A stretch of DNA of 9,155 nt from an uncultured Anaerolineaceae bacterium (GTDB lineage Bacteria; Chloroflexota; Anaerolineae; Anaerolineales; Anaerolineaceae), in assembly GCA_937897615.1 (NCBI GenBank), contig CALCNO010000140.1, positions 1 to 9,155 on the forward strand, given 5' to 3'. Shown one piece after another: positions 1-6,774 of the stretch. Position numbers and translations under genes: made by a program. The notes under the pieces are model-generated. The model did not search any database and was not told where the DNA came from. It saw nothing but the letters and a program-made list of their open reading frames with translations. Positions within the stretch are counted from its first letter, which is position 1. Each line of letters starts with the position of its first letter.

Positions 1-503
1 GCAGGCACCGACTCCTCTTCACTTTTTTGCTGGAGAACATACGGCAGTTGCAGCACTTCGCTGATTTTTAGCAAAACCGGCAGCGGCACGGGTTTTTGGG
101 CAGCCTCGAAGGCATACAAATCCGCTGCTGATACACCACAATGCTCTGAAAGCTCTTCCACTGTCAGGCCTTGCTGAACACGGTTCTTCTTGATTTGCAC
201 TGCAAGAATTCGATTGCGGATTTCACAGTATTTTCCAACTGCCGCGGGGTCTAGATTAGCCGGTACAGGGTCAAGTGCCTGTGTATTTACCAGCTCATCA
301 ATGGACATACTGGCAACGTCAGCAATAATCTGTAATTGGGGAAGCGAAGGACTTGCGCTTCCATTTTCAATGGATAGGAGTTCTTCCTGGCCGAAACCCG
401 TTTTTTGCTCCAGGATTTGCGTGGAAAGGCCAGCTTTGCGGCAGGCCATGGTCATCATCAGTCCGATCTTTTTTGCCTGAATTTGATAGAGTTGGGAATC
501 CAT
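1..503 (-). CDS. Double HTH_XRE DNA-binding protein, C-terminus beyond window
   Basis: The frame is open from an ATG at 501-503 to the left edge: 167 full codons and no stop, so the gene is 3'-truncated by the window. Two helix-turn-helix segments of the Cro/C1 (XRE) type are visible. The first spans about residues 13-72 and contains FGQEELLSIENGSASPSLPQ, the usual recognition-helix and 'E-G-xxxPS' pattern. The second spans about residues 97-156 (LTVEELSEHCGVSAADLYAF) and is more divergent, with 'AAQKPVPL' where the family normally has 'xGxxxP'. Duplicated XRE domains are known in sequence-specific regulators; the target here is unknown. The start is supported by an AAGGA Shine-Dalgarno (512-516), 8 nt upstream of the ATG. 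The gene follows the response regulator by 57 nt and has its own extended -10 element, so it can be expressed separately. The missing C-terminus could carry a sensor or membrane segment, so the full architecture is unknown. Confidence 0.85.
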   Translation of the reverse strand, partial: MDSQLYQIQAKKIGLMMTMACRKAGLSTQILEQKTGFGQEELLSIENGSASPSLPQLQIIADVASMSIDELVNTQALDPVPANLDPAAVGKYCEIRNRILAVQIKKNRVQQGLTVEELSEHCGVSAADLYAFEAAQKPVPLPVLLKISEVLQLPYVLQQKSEEESVP

Positions 504-539
504 AATTGTTATCCTTACTCCAAGAATTCTGATGGAAAA

Positions 540-548
540 ATTATAGCA
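540..548 (-). promoter_or_regulatory. Extended -10 promoter for the XRE-family gene
   Basis: On the minus strand the element reads TGC TATAAT: a perfect -10 box (540-545) preceded by the TGn extension (546-548). There is no good -35 hexamer 16-18 bp upstream, as expected for extended -10 promoters. It lies between the response regulator stop (561) and the XRE start (503), giving a leader of about 30 nt. The same ten bases, ATGCTATAAT, recur upstream of the zinc-ribbon gene. Confidence 0.6.
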
Positions 549-560
549 TCAAATAGTTCT

Positions 561-1262
561 TCACGGCTGCTCATCGAGAAGCGGCATCTGGTAGCCCAGC
601 CCGGTGCGGGTGACGATGTGAATCGGGTTATGCGGGTCATCTTCCAGTTTCTGGCGTAACCTGGCAATGCTCACCCAAAGGATTTCTTTTTCTTCCTTAT
701 AGGAAGGTCCCCAGGTAGCAGAGAGCAAATCTTCAGCGGTGAGTACCTTTCCGAGTTGGTGGGCAAAATGGATCAGCAGTTTGTACTCGGTGGCAGAAAG
801 ATAGACCTGCCGGTCGTTTTTCCACACTTCCGCTTTGGCAATGTCGATCTTTAAGTTGCCGTGTGTGAAAAGCCGCGATTCGGAACTATTCTTTTGCCCC
901 TGGGTTCTGCGCAGCACGGCGCGCACCCTCGCCACAAGTTCGGTGGCAGAGAAAGGTTTGACCACATAATCATCGGCGCCGATATTCAAGCCATTGACGC
1001 GATCTTGTTCGTCGCCGAGAGCAGTTAGCAGGATGATGGGCACATTTGAGAATTGCCGGATACGATTGCAGGCAGCGATGCCGTCCATTTTGGGCATCAT
1101 CACATCCATGATGATCAAATTGGGGATTTCCTGCGAGACGAGTTCGAGGGCCTCTTCGCCATTTCTGGCCGAAATGATGTCATACCCTTCGGATTCGAGA
1201 TTGACTTTGAGGAGCCGTAAGTACAAAGGTTCATCATCAACTAAAAGGATTTTTACCGTCAT
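561..1262 (-). CDS. OmpR/PhoB-family response regulator
   Basis: This is a 233-residue two-domain response regulator acting in the cytoplasm. The receiver domain (about residues 3-113) has the acidic pair D9/D10, the phospho-acceptor D53 in IIMDVMMPKMDG, T80, and K102 followed by P103 (DDYVVKPF), so all catalytic positions are present. A short linker leads to a winged-helix Trans_reg_C domain (about 132-227), with ARLRQKLEDDP as the recognition-helix region and TRTGLGYQMP as the wing. The GPSYKEEKEILW segment recalls KdpE-type regulators, but no potassium-transport gene is present, so I do not assign kdpE. Its ATG overlaps the stop of the upstream GAF histidine kinase (ATGA, 1259-1262). A GGGGAG Shine-Dalgarno (1271-1276) lies 8 nt upstream, inside the kinase gene. 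It is the only response regulator in the window and the probable phosphorylation target of one or both kinases. Its target genes are unknown. Confidence 0.95.
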   Translation of the reverse strand: MTVKILLVDDEPLYLRLLKVNLESEGYDIISARNGEEALELVSQEIPNLIIMDVMMPKMDGIAACNRIRQFSNVPIILLTALGDEQDRVNGLNIGADDYVVKPFSATELVARVRAVLRRTQGQKNSSESRLFTHGNLKIDIAKAEVWKNDRQVYLSATEYKLLIHFAHQLGKVLTAEDLLSATWGPSYKEEKEILWVSIARLRQKLEDDPHNPIHIVTRTGLGYQMPLLDEQP

Positions 1263-2500
1263 TTCTCTAACTCCCCAGTATTCAGTTTGCTTTCCACATT
1301 AAATGGCAGCATGATGGTAAATACCGTGCCCTTTGCGTCCGAATCAACCGAAATTGTGCCGTTGTGCAGCTCAATGATCTGTTTGCAGATCGACAGGCCA
1401 AGGCCTGACCCGTGTTCATGCAGTGAATTTTCCGGGACCCTGAAGAAGCGGGTGAACATCTTGGGCAAATACGCTTTGGGAATGCCCGGGCCGCTATCAG
1501 CAAAGGTGATGTGCAGGTAAGGGCCTTCGGGTTTGATGCTTATCCGTATTGGGGCGTTGGGGGCATATTTTCTGGAATTGGAAAGCAGGTTATCAAAAAC
1601 TTGCGCCAGCCTGCGTGCATCGCCAATCAGGGGCGGGATTTTACTGTCACAGACTAATTCAATTGTTTGATTGGGGTTGGCCAGTAAAGACCTGTTAATC
1701 TCGTCTCTTACCAGGGAATCAATACGCATCACCTGGAAGTTGAATTTCATCAACCCGCTTTGCAGGCGCGAAGAATCCAACAGGTTATCGATCAATTCCG
1801 TCAGGTTATTTGCCTCGCGCTCGATGATTTGAAGGAAATCCATCTGAGTGGTTTGATCCCATTGTGCATCATCCCTGAGCAAAGTAGAGGCATATCCTTT
1901 GATAAAACCCAACGGGCTGCGCAGCTCATGGGATATCGTGTTGATGAAGTCAAACTGTAGTTTGGAGGTGTTCTTTTCATCCTCCAGCATTTCGGCGTAT
2001 TCCGTAAGGTACTTTTGGCGCAATATCGCGGCCACAAGCCCGGCGAGGAAGATAGCGAATTCCTGATCCGCAGCGGTATATACCGGCCCGCCGAAGCGGA
2101 TAAAGATAAGAGCTGCGGTGGTCTTTTCGGTGACACTGAGGGGTAGGCCCAGAATGTAGGGAAGTTGGAGACGGTCAGGTTTTGTCAGGTCTTGCGGACT
2201 TTCGATCAATATGTCTTTGGCTTTGAGTACACGGCTGACAATGGAATCTCCCCATGCCACATCTGCTTCTGCAGACTTTCCCCGGCCAATGGCACGGGCG
2301 TAGATCACGTCTATCGGATTTGCTTCGGAGCCTGCCCCATAAATGGCCAGGTTATCAAAAATGAGCGTTTTTCTGGCAAGTTTGAAAAGTTCGTCGAGTT
2401 TTACCTTCCACGGCCCACACTTGGCCGCGGTTTTGCTCAAGTCCATGATTGCAACTACATCCATTGTTCCCATCCCCTCAGCATTGGCAATGGTCTCCAT
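1259..2500 (-). CDS. Soluble GAF-type sensor histidine kinase
   Basis: This is a 413-residue cytoplasmic histidine kinase with no membrane segment. Residues about 15-165 look like a GAF-type sensor, an assignment by layout rather than by a strong motif. A helical linker (161-185) leads to HisKA with the phospho-acceptor H191 in ISHELRSPLGF. The HATPase domain has an N-box (FDNLLSNSRKY, with N304 and N308), G1 (DSGPGI, 335-340), an F-box (FTRFFRV) and G2 (GSGLGL, 364-369), so it should be active. The start is uncertain. M1 at 2500 has no Shine-Dalgarno but sits 6 nt after a TATAAT box. M13 at 2464 (MDVVAIMD) has an AGGGG 9 nt upstream and would still keep the whole GAF region. The stop overlaps the regulator's ATG, indicating a cognate pair. 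A second kinase ends 22 nt upstream. The sensed ligand is unknown. Confidence 0.93.
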   Translation of the reverse strand: METIANAEGMGTMDVVAIMDLSKTAAKCGPWKVKLDELFKLARKTLIFDNLAIYGAGSEANPIDVIYARAIGRGKSAEADVAWGDSIVSRVLKAKDILIESPQDLTKPDRLQLPYILGLPLSVTEKTTAALIFIRFGGPVYTAADQEFAIFLAGLVAAILRQKYLTEYAEMLEDEKNTSKLQFDFINTISHELRSPLGFIKGYASTLLRDDAQWDQTTQMDFLQIIEREANNLTELIDNLLDSSRLQSGLMKFNFQVMRIDSLVRDEINRSLLANPNQTIELVCDSKIPPLIGDARRLAQVFDNLLSNSRKYAPNAPIRISIKPEGPYLHITFADSGPGIPKAYLPKMFTRFFRVPENSLHEHGSGLGLSICKQIIELHNGTISVDSDAKGTVFTIMLPFNVESKLNTGELEK

Positions 2501-2506
2501 GGATAG

Positions 2507-2535
2507 ATTATACGCTATATGGTTAGGGCTGCAAA
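2507..2535 (-). promoter_or_regulatory. Candidate internal promoter before the GAF kinase, possibly leaderless
   Basis: On the minus strand TTTGCA (2530-2535, four of six matches to TTGACA) is followed after 17 bp by a perfect TATAAT (2507-2512). The box ends 6 nt before the ATG at 2500, so transcription would begin at or very near the start codon. There is no Shine-Dalgarno in the 22-nt gap. This fits a leaderless transcript. Alternatively, translation may begin at the internal ATG at 2464, which has its own AGGGG. Confidence 0.4.
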
Positions 2536-3524
2536 ATAAAGCTGAAGGTACTCCCGTGGCCGACGGAGGAAGTGACGTTCAAGGAGGAACCCAATGATTC
2601 AACAATCTTTCTAGCCAGTGATAGCCCCAGTCCGGTGCCGCCGTGATGCCGGGTGCTTGATTCGTCAAGCTGGTGGAACGGCTCAAAAATTTCTTCCAGC
2701 TTTTCTGGTGGAATACCCATTCCCGTATCCTGCACCGAAACCAGAATGCCGGCCTCCTGTTCGCCGATGGTGAGTGTAACCTCGCCACCTGTCCCGGTGA
2801 ATTTAATCGCGTTTTCCACCAGGTGATTGATCACCCATTGCACTTTTTTGGGATCTGAGTTTACAAGAACAATCTCTTTTTCGCTGCGCAATTGAAGGGA
2901 AATGCTTTTTCCCTGTGCGAGACTTGTTCGCTGTTCAATGACCCCACGGACAGTTTTTACAATATTGAAGAATTCGTTATTGACCTGGAGGGAGTTGGTT
3001 TCGGAAGTGGAAAAGAGAATGAGGTCTTCGATGAGACGGCTGAGTTTTTCTGAGGCTTTCTCGATTGTTTTAATCGCATATTGCTGATCAGGTGCGAAAC
3101 CATCAAGGCCACCTGCCACCAGAAGACTGATGTACCCTTTGATGTGGGTGAGGGGGGTTCGCAGTTCGTGAGAGATGTTTGACACGAAATTTGCCTTCAA
3201 AGTGGTCAACTCACTCAGCTTTTGATAAGCGATTTCCAGTTCCCGGGTTCTATCCTTTACCCGTGCTTCCAACGTGGCGTTGGCCTGCTGGAGCGCGTTG
3301 TGCAGTTGAAAGATCTGCTGCGTAACCACATTGTTCAGGATTTCCTGCGAGATATAGCCGTGCTCCACAAGGATTTGGCCGATGAGCGCTGCGTTCCCCT
3401 TGGAGCGTTCTTGCTCCTGAATACTTAACGCTTCATTTAATTGTTCTTTTGTAAGCAATTTTTGCTCAAGTAAGGTGTCGCCTATCCTTGGAACAAGCAC
3501 TTCTGGTGTCAGTGGCATATTCAT
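2523..3524 (-). CDS. Soluble histidine kinase with MshEN-like N-terminal domain
   Basis: This is a 333-residue kinase without membrane segments. Residues 13-36 and 47-70 are two copies of a 24-residue pattern of the type RLGxxLVxxGxxxxxxLxxALxxQ. The first begins RIGDTLLEQ and the second reads LIGQILVEHG. That is the signature of MshEN/T2SSE_N domains, known in MshE to bind cyclic-di-GMP. Here the first copy has K22 where Gly is expected, and the spacer between copies is 10 residues, not the usual 5. A coiled signalling helix (about 72-112) leads to HisKA with H119 (ISHELRTPLTH). The HATPase domain has N238 (LVENAIKF), G1 DTGMGI (266-271) and G2 GGTGLGL (295-301). Two starts are possible. A GGGGG run directly abuts M1 at 3524 but lies 6 nt before M3 at 3518, so M3 may be the true start. 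It follows the amidohydrolase by 15 nt and precedes the GAF kinase. Ligand binding is inferred. Confidence 0.92.
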   Translation of the reverse strand: MNMPLTPEVLVPRIGDTLLEQKLLTKEQLNEALSIQEQERSKGNAALIGQILVEHGYISQEILNNVVTQQIFQLHNALQQANATLEARVKDRTRELEIAYQKLSELTTLKANFVSNISHELRTPLTHIKGYISLLVAGGLDGFAPDQQYAIKTIEKASEKLSRLIEDLILFSTSETNSLQVNNEFFNIVKTVRGVIEQRTSLAQGKSISLQLRSEKEIVLVNSDPKKVQWVINHLVENAIKFTGTGGEVTLTIGEQEAGILVSVQDTGMGIPPEKLEEIFEPFHQLDESSTRHHGGTGLGLSLARKIVESLGSSLNVTSSVGHGSTFSFILQP

Positions 3525-3539
3525 CCCCCGCTTCTTGTT

Positions 3540-5111
3540 TTACGCAGCATAAACACACTGCCCGTCTATTACTACTGTTTCTGGTTTCAGGCAGCTAATC
3601 TCGGTATCATCGATCACCTCAGGGTCTTTTGCGAGGATGATGAAATCGGCCGCTTTGCCAATGCTTAATTCGCCAAAGTAATCGCCGAAACCGCTGACCT
3701 GAGCCGGATACTTACTGTAGGCCAGTTTGGCCTCTTCTACCCGGATTCTTTCGGCGGGGTACCAGCCGTTCTCGTCCGGGTCCTTCAGCCCGTTTCTCCT
3801 TGTCACTGCGGCGCTGATTCCCACAAACGGGTTGGGGGATTCCACCGGCGCATCTGAGCCAAAGATCAGCCGTGCTCCAGATTTTAGCAGCGACCCAAAG
3901 GCGTAGGCCAGGCGGGAGCGCTTTCCCCAATGTCTGTCTGCAGTGTGCATATCAGAGAGAATGTGAATTGGCTGCATTGAGGCGATGATTTCTGCTTCTT
4001 TTACCTTTTGCAGGTTGTCAGGGTGCAGCAACTGCAAATGCTCAATGCGGTGGCGTTTTTGTGTAAGTCCTTCCGCCAACTCAAACTGCCGTACCATTGC
4101 CAGGCCATTTAACACCTCGTTGGTGGCTTTATCGCCAATGGCGTGAATTGCCAGGCTCAGGCCGTTGCGGGTGGCTTTCATGCCGATCTCAAAGACATCG
4201 TCTGCGTAAAGCAGCAGCGTGCCGAACTGGTCTGTGGTGTTTTCGTAGGGCTTCAGCATGGCGGCGGTCTGTGGGCCGAGGGCGCCGTCTGCAAATAGTT
4301 TGACCGACCCTGTGTGCAAGTGAGCGTTGCCAAAACCTGTTTGCAGGCCCAACGCAATGGCATGATCCAGGTCTTCCACCGGGATACCCTTGGTGACCCT
4401 GAGAGTTAATTCATGGTTTTGCTGCAATTGCTGCAGGAGCGAAAAGCAAACCGACCTGTCAAAGTCGTGGATTCCTGTGAGGCCCAAACGGTGCAAAGAT
4501 TTCTGGCCTTCACGCATAAGTTCAATGATCTGTGCCGGGTTAAGGGGTGGGATTTGCCTTTCCACCAGCGCGGTGGCATTTTCAAACAGAATACCGGTTG
4601 GATTTCCTTGTGTGTCTCGTTGAATGGTGCCCCCCTCGGGGTCCAGGGTACCTTTGTCGATATTACAAAGCGCCAGTGCTTTTGAGTTTACCCAGGCTGC
4701 ATGTATTGATTTATCAGCCAGGAACACGGGGCGGCCACCGCTGACGGCGTCGAGTTGTGCTGCAGTCCCATATTTCCCCCAGGTGTTCTGGTTCCAACCC
4801 TGGCCAATGATCCATTCTCCGGGTGGGGTGTGCGCACATTTTTCTTCCACCAGTTTGAGGCACTCTTCCAGGGTGGGGGTTTCACACTTGACTTGTGCCA
4901 GACTCCTGGAATACATTTCAAAATGCAGGTGGGAGTCGATGAGGCCCGGCCAGATCGTTTTCCCTTGTAGGTTGATCTTTTTTGTGCGCGGGGTTTCCAG
5001 CGCCAGCACCTCAGCATCTGTGCCGATGGCTGCGATCCGGCCATCTGCTACGGCTATTGCTGTGGCGCCGGTTTTCCTTGAATCGATCACCCCGTTGCAG
5101 TAAATCTCCAT
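3540..5111 (-). CDS. YtcJ-like metal-dependent amidohydrolase (Amidohydro_3)
   Basis: This 523-residue protein has the usual length and layout of the Amidohydro_3 group, which includes YtcJ and N-substituted formamide deformylase. A small N-terminal beta-sandwich segment (about 1-50) is completed by the C-terminal strands (FIILAKDP and TVVIDGQCVYAA). Between them is a TIM barrel. Probable metal ligands and catalytic residues are H61 and H63 (LIDSHLHFE), K271 in VKLFADGALG, H323 (AIHAIGD), H358 (RIEHLQ) and D420 (FGSDAPV). There is no signal peptide, so it is probably cytoplasmic. The family hydrolyses C-N bonds in amides or formamides; the substrate cannot be read from sequence. The ATG follows the ParB stop by 2 nt, with AAAGGG 6 nt upstream inside parB, so it is probably co-translated with the partition genes. 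A metabolic role within this operon is unexplained. Confidence 0.92.
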   Translation of the reverse strand: MEIYCNGVIDSRKTGATAIAVADGRIAAIGTDAEVLALETPRTKKINLQGKTIWPGLIDSHLHFEMYSRSLAQVKCETPTLEECLKLVEEKCAHTPPGEWIIGQGWNQNTWGKYGTAAQLDAVSGGRPVFLADKSIHAAWVNSKALALCNIDKGTLDPEGGTIQRDTQGNPTGILFENATALVERQIPPLNPAQIIELMREGQKSLHRLGLTGIHDFDRSVCFSLLQQLQQNHELTLRVTKGIPVEDLDHAIALGLQTGFGNAHLHTGSVKLFADGALGPQTAAMLKPYENTTDQFGTLLLYADDVFEIGMKATRNGLSLAIHAIGDKATNEVLNGLAMVRQFELAEGLTQKRHRIEHLQLLHPDNLQKVKEAEIIASMQPIHILSDMHTADRHWGKRSRLAYAFGSLLKSGARLIFGSDAPVESPNPFVGISAAVTRRNGLKDPDENGWYPAERIRVEEAKLAYSKYPAQVSGFGDYFGELSIGKAADFIILAKDPEVIDDTEISCLKPETVVIDGQCVYAA

Positions 5112-5113
5112 CC

Positions 5114-5971
5114 TTATCCCTTTAGGATGATATTGGTGATGTGGGTAAGTTCCTCGTTTGAGTAGTAGTGGATCGTTAATGCCCCGCCATTCTCACCGTG
5201 TGTAAGCGTCACTTTGGTTCCCAGTTTGGCGCGCAACTGCTCTTCAAGTTCTTTGGTTACCGGGTCAACCTGTTTTTCGGGCTTTGCGGGCGGTTTGACC
5301 CCCGTCAGTTTGCGCACAAGTTCTTCGGTCTGCCGCACGTTCAGTTCATTGCTTACGACTGTTTGCAGAGCGGCATTTTGTGCCTGCTCGGTCGGAAGCC
5401 CAAGTAGCGCTCTGGCATGCCCCTCACTGATTTCTCCGGTAGACAGGGAAGTTTTTACTTTTTCCGGCAGCAGCAGCAGCCGCAGGGTATTGGTGATTGA
5501 AACCCGACTTTTGCCAACCCGGTTGGCGATGATCTCATGCGACAGATTGAATTCATTGGCTAATTTGTGGTATGCCGCGGCGGTCTCCAGGGGAGAAAGG
5601 TCAGCCCGTTGGACGTTCTCGATCAGCGCCAATTCGAGGCGTTCCTGGTCGCTGGCACTTCTAACGATGACGGGAACTTTTTCCAGCCCAATCAGTTGCG
5701 CGGCCCGCAAGCGCCTTTCTCCGGCAATGAGGGTATAGATGCCGGTATGGGATTCAAGCGTGACGATGAGCGGCTGGATGATTCCGTGCTCGCGGATGGA
5801 ATTGGCCAGGTCTTCCAATTCCTCTTCGTTCATGGTCGCGCGCGGCTGGCGCGGATTGGGAACGATCATCGAGATGGGGACATACATTTCTGCCGGGGTG
5901 ACTGGAACGCTGAAATCACTTCCCGGGATGAGTGCATCAAGACCTTTGCCTAAACCACCTTTTTTTGCCAT
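5114..5971 (-). CDS. parB: Chromosome partitioning protein ParB (Spo0J/Noc family)
   Basis: This 285-residue protein is a typical chromosomal ParB. The N-terminus starts with the common KKGGLGKGLDALIPG segment. The ParB/Srx CTPase domain (about 30-120) contains GERRLRA (84-90) and the ENVQRADLSPLE motif (from about 118). A helix-turn-helix (about 142-165, LSHEIIANRVGKSRVSITNT) recognises parS. A Lys/Pro-rich linker (about 224-238) is followed by a C-terminal dimerisation segment ending in IILKG. Known function: ParB loads at parS, spreads as a CTP-dependent clamp and directs origin segregation with ParA. It begins 2 nt after the ParA stop, with an AGG 6 nt before the ATG. I found no parS-like palindrome (TGTTTCACGTGAAACA type) in the window, so binding sites must be elsewhere or divergent. 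The oriC-proximal genes that usually accompany parAB are absent. Confidence 0.96.
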   Translation of the reverse strand: MAKKGGLGKGLDALIPGSDFSVPVTPAEMYVPISMIVPNPRQPRATMNEEELEDLANSIREHGIIQPLIVTLESHTGIYTLIAGERRLRAAQLIGLEKVPVIVRSASDQERLELALIENVQRADLSPLETAAAYHKLANEFNLSHEIIANRVGKSRVSITNTLRLLLLPEKVKTSLSTGEISEGHARALLGLPTEQAQNAALQTVVSNELNVRQTEELVRKLTGVKPPAKPEKQVDPVTKELEEQLRAKLGTKVTLTHGENGGALTIHYYSNEELTHITNIILKG

Positions 5972-5973
5972 TG

Positions 5974-6774
5974 TTAACCTGCCTGTAGTTGTGTTGGGTC
6001 AATCTTGACCCCGTCTTCTTGCAGCAATTCGCGCGCCAGCGCAGCGTAGGCTTTTGCGGCAAAGGCCTCAGGCGCATAATTGGAGATCGGCAGCCCGTAA
6101 GAGGGCGCCTCAGCAAGGCGGATGGATCGCGGAATGATTGCATTCATCACCTGGTTGGGGAAGAACTTGCGTACTTCATTGACAACATCGGTTGATAAAT
6201 TGGTTCTGCTGTCAAACATGGTCAGGATGACGCCGCGGATGCGCATCTCCGGGTAAAGCGATGCACGGATCTTGTTCAGAGTTTGGGTGAGCTGCCCAAT
6301 TCCTTCCAGAGCCAGGTACTCGCATTGAACCGGAATGAGAACACCGTCGCGGGCAGCAGTGAGGCCATTTACTGTTAAGAGACTCAATGAAGGCGGGCAG
6401 TCAATGAGGATGTAGTCAAAACGTTCAATAATAGGCTTGAGCGCCTGGCGCAGTTTAAACTCGCGCTCGGGCAAATCAATCAATTCGACTTCGGCTCCGG
6501 CCAGAGCGGGGGAAGAAGGCAGCAACGAAATTTTCAGTTTGGGATTATGCAGAATAGCGGGGTTGATGGGTTGCGCGCCGATCATTACCTCGTAGGTACC
6601 GTTTTTGACCGAGTACTTGTTGATCCCCAGTGAGGAGGTTGCATTGGCCTGCGGGTCCAGGTCAACCAGCAGCACGCGTTGGCCAAATTGGGCCAGATAG
6701 GCGCCCATGTTGATCGCGGTGGTGGTTTTTCCAACACCGCCTTTTTGATTCACCAGAGTATAAATACGGGTCAT
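5974..6774 (-). CDS. parA: Chromosome partitioning ATPase ParA (Soj family)
   Basis: This is a 266-residue ParA/MinD-type ATPase, of chromosomal Soj length and without the extra N-terminal HTH of plasmid type Ia ParA. It has a deviant Walker A motif (KGGVGKTT, residues 11-18), Walker A' (VLLVDLDPQAN, from about 34) and Walker B (YILIDCPPSLS, D125). Known function: it forms an ATP-dependent dimer on non-specific DNA and moves the ParB-parS complex. The N-terminus needs no extension, because MTRIYTLVNQ immediately precedes the Walker A loop. An AGAAGG Shine-Dalgarno lies 4 nt upstream of the ATG. The ATG overlaps the stop of the PfkB-type kinase (ATGA, 6771-6774), so expression is translationally coupled to a metabolic gene. 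ParB follows after 2 nt. A plasmid origin is unlikely given its length and its chromosomal neighbours. Confidence 0.96.
   Translation of the reverse strand: MTRIYTLVNQKGGVGKTTTAINMGAYLAQFGQRVLLVDLDPQANATSSLGINKYSVKNGTYEVMIGAQPINPAILHNPKLKISLLPSSPALAGAEVELIDLPEREFKLRQALKPIIERFDYILIDCPPSLSLLTVNGLTAARDGVLIPVQCEYLALEGIGQLTQTLNKIRASLYPEMRIRGVILTMFDSRTNLSTDVVNEVRKFFPNQVMNAIIPRSIRLAEAPSYGLPISNYAPEAFAAKAYAALARELLQEDGVKIDPTQLQAG

Noticed and set aside
504..514. GGATAACAATT on the minus strand, identical to part of the lac operator
   Set aside because: Only 11 bases, no symmetric half, and it is explained as the SD-to-ATG spacer of the XRE gene. Treated as coincidence.
4624..5103. 159-codon open frame on the plus strand
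   Set aside because: It lies wholly opposite the well-supported amidohydrolase gene, and its translation has no recognisable domain.
5214..5738. 174-codon open frame on the plus strand
   Set aside because: Antisense to parB with a Ser/Arg/Cys-rich low-complexity translation. A shadow frame.
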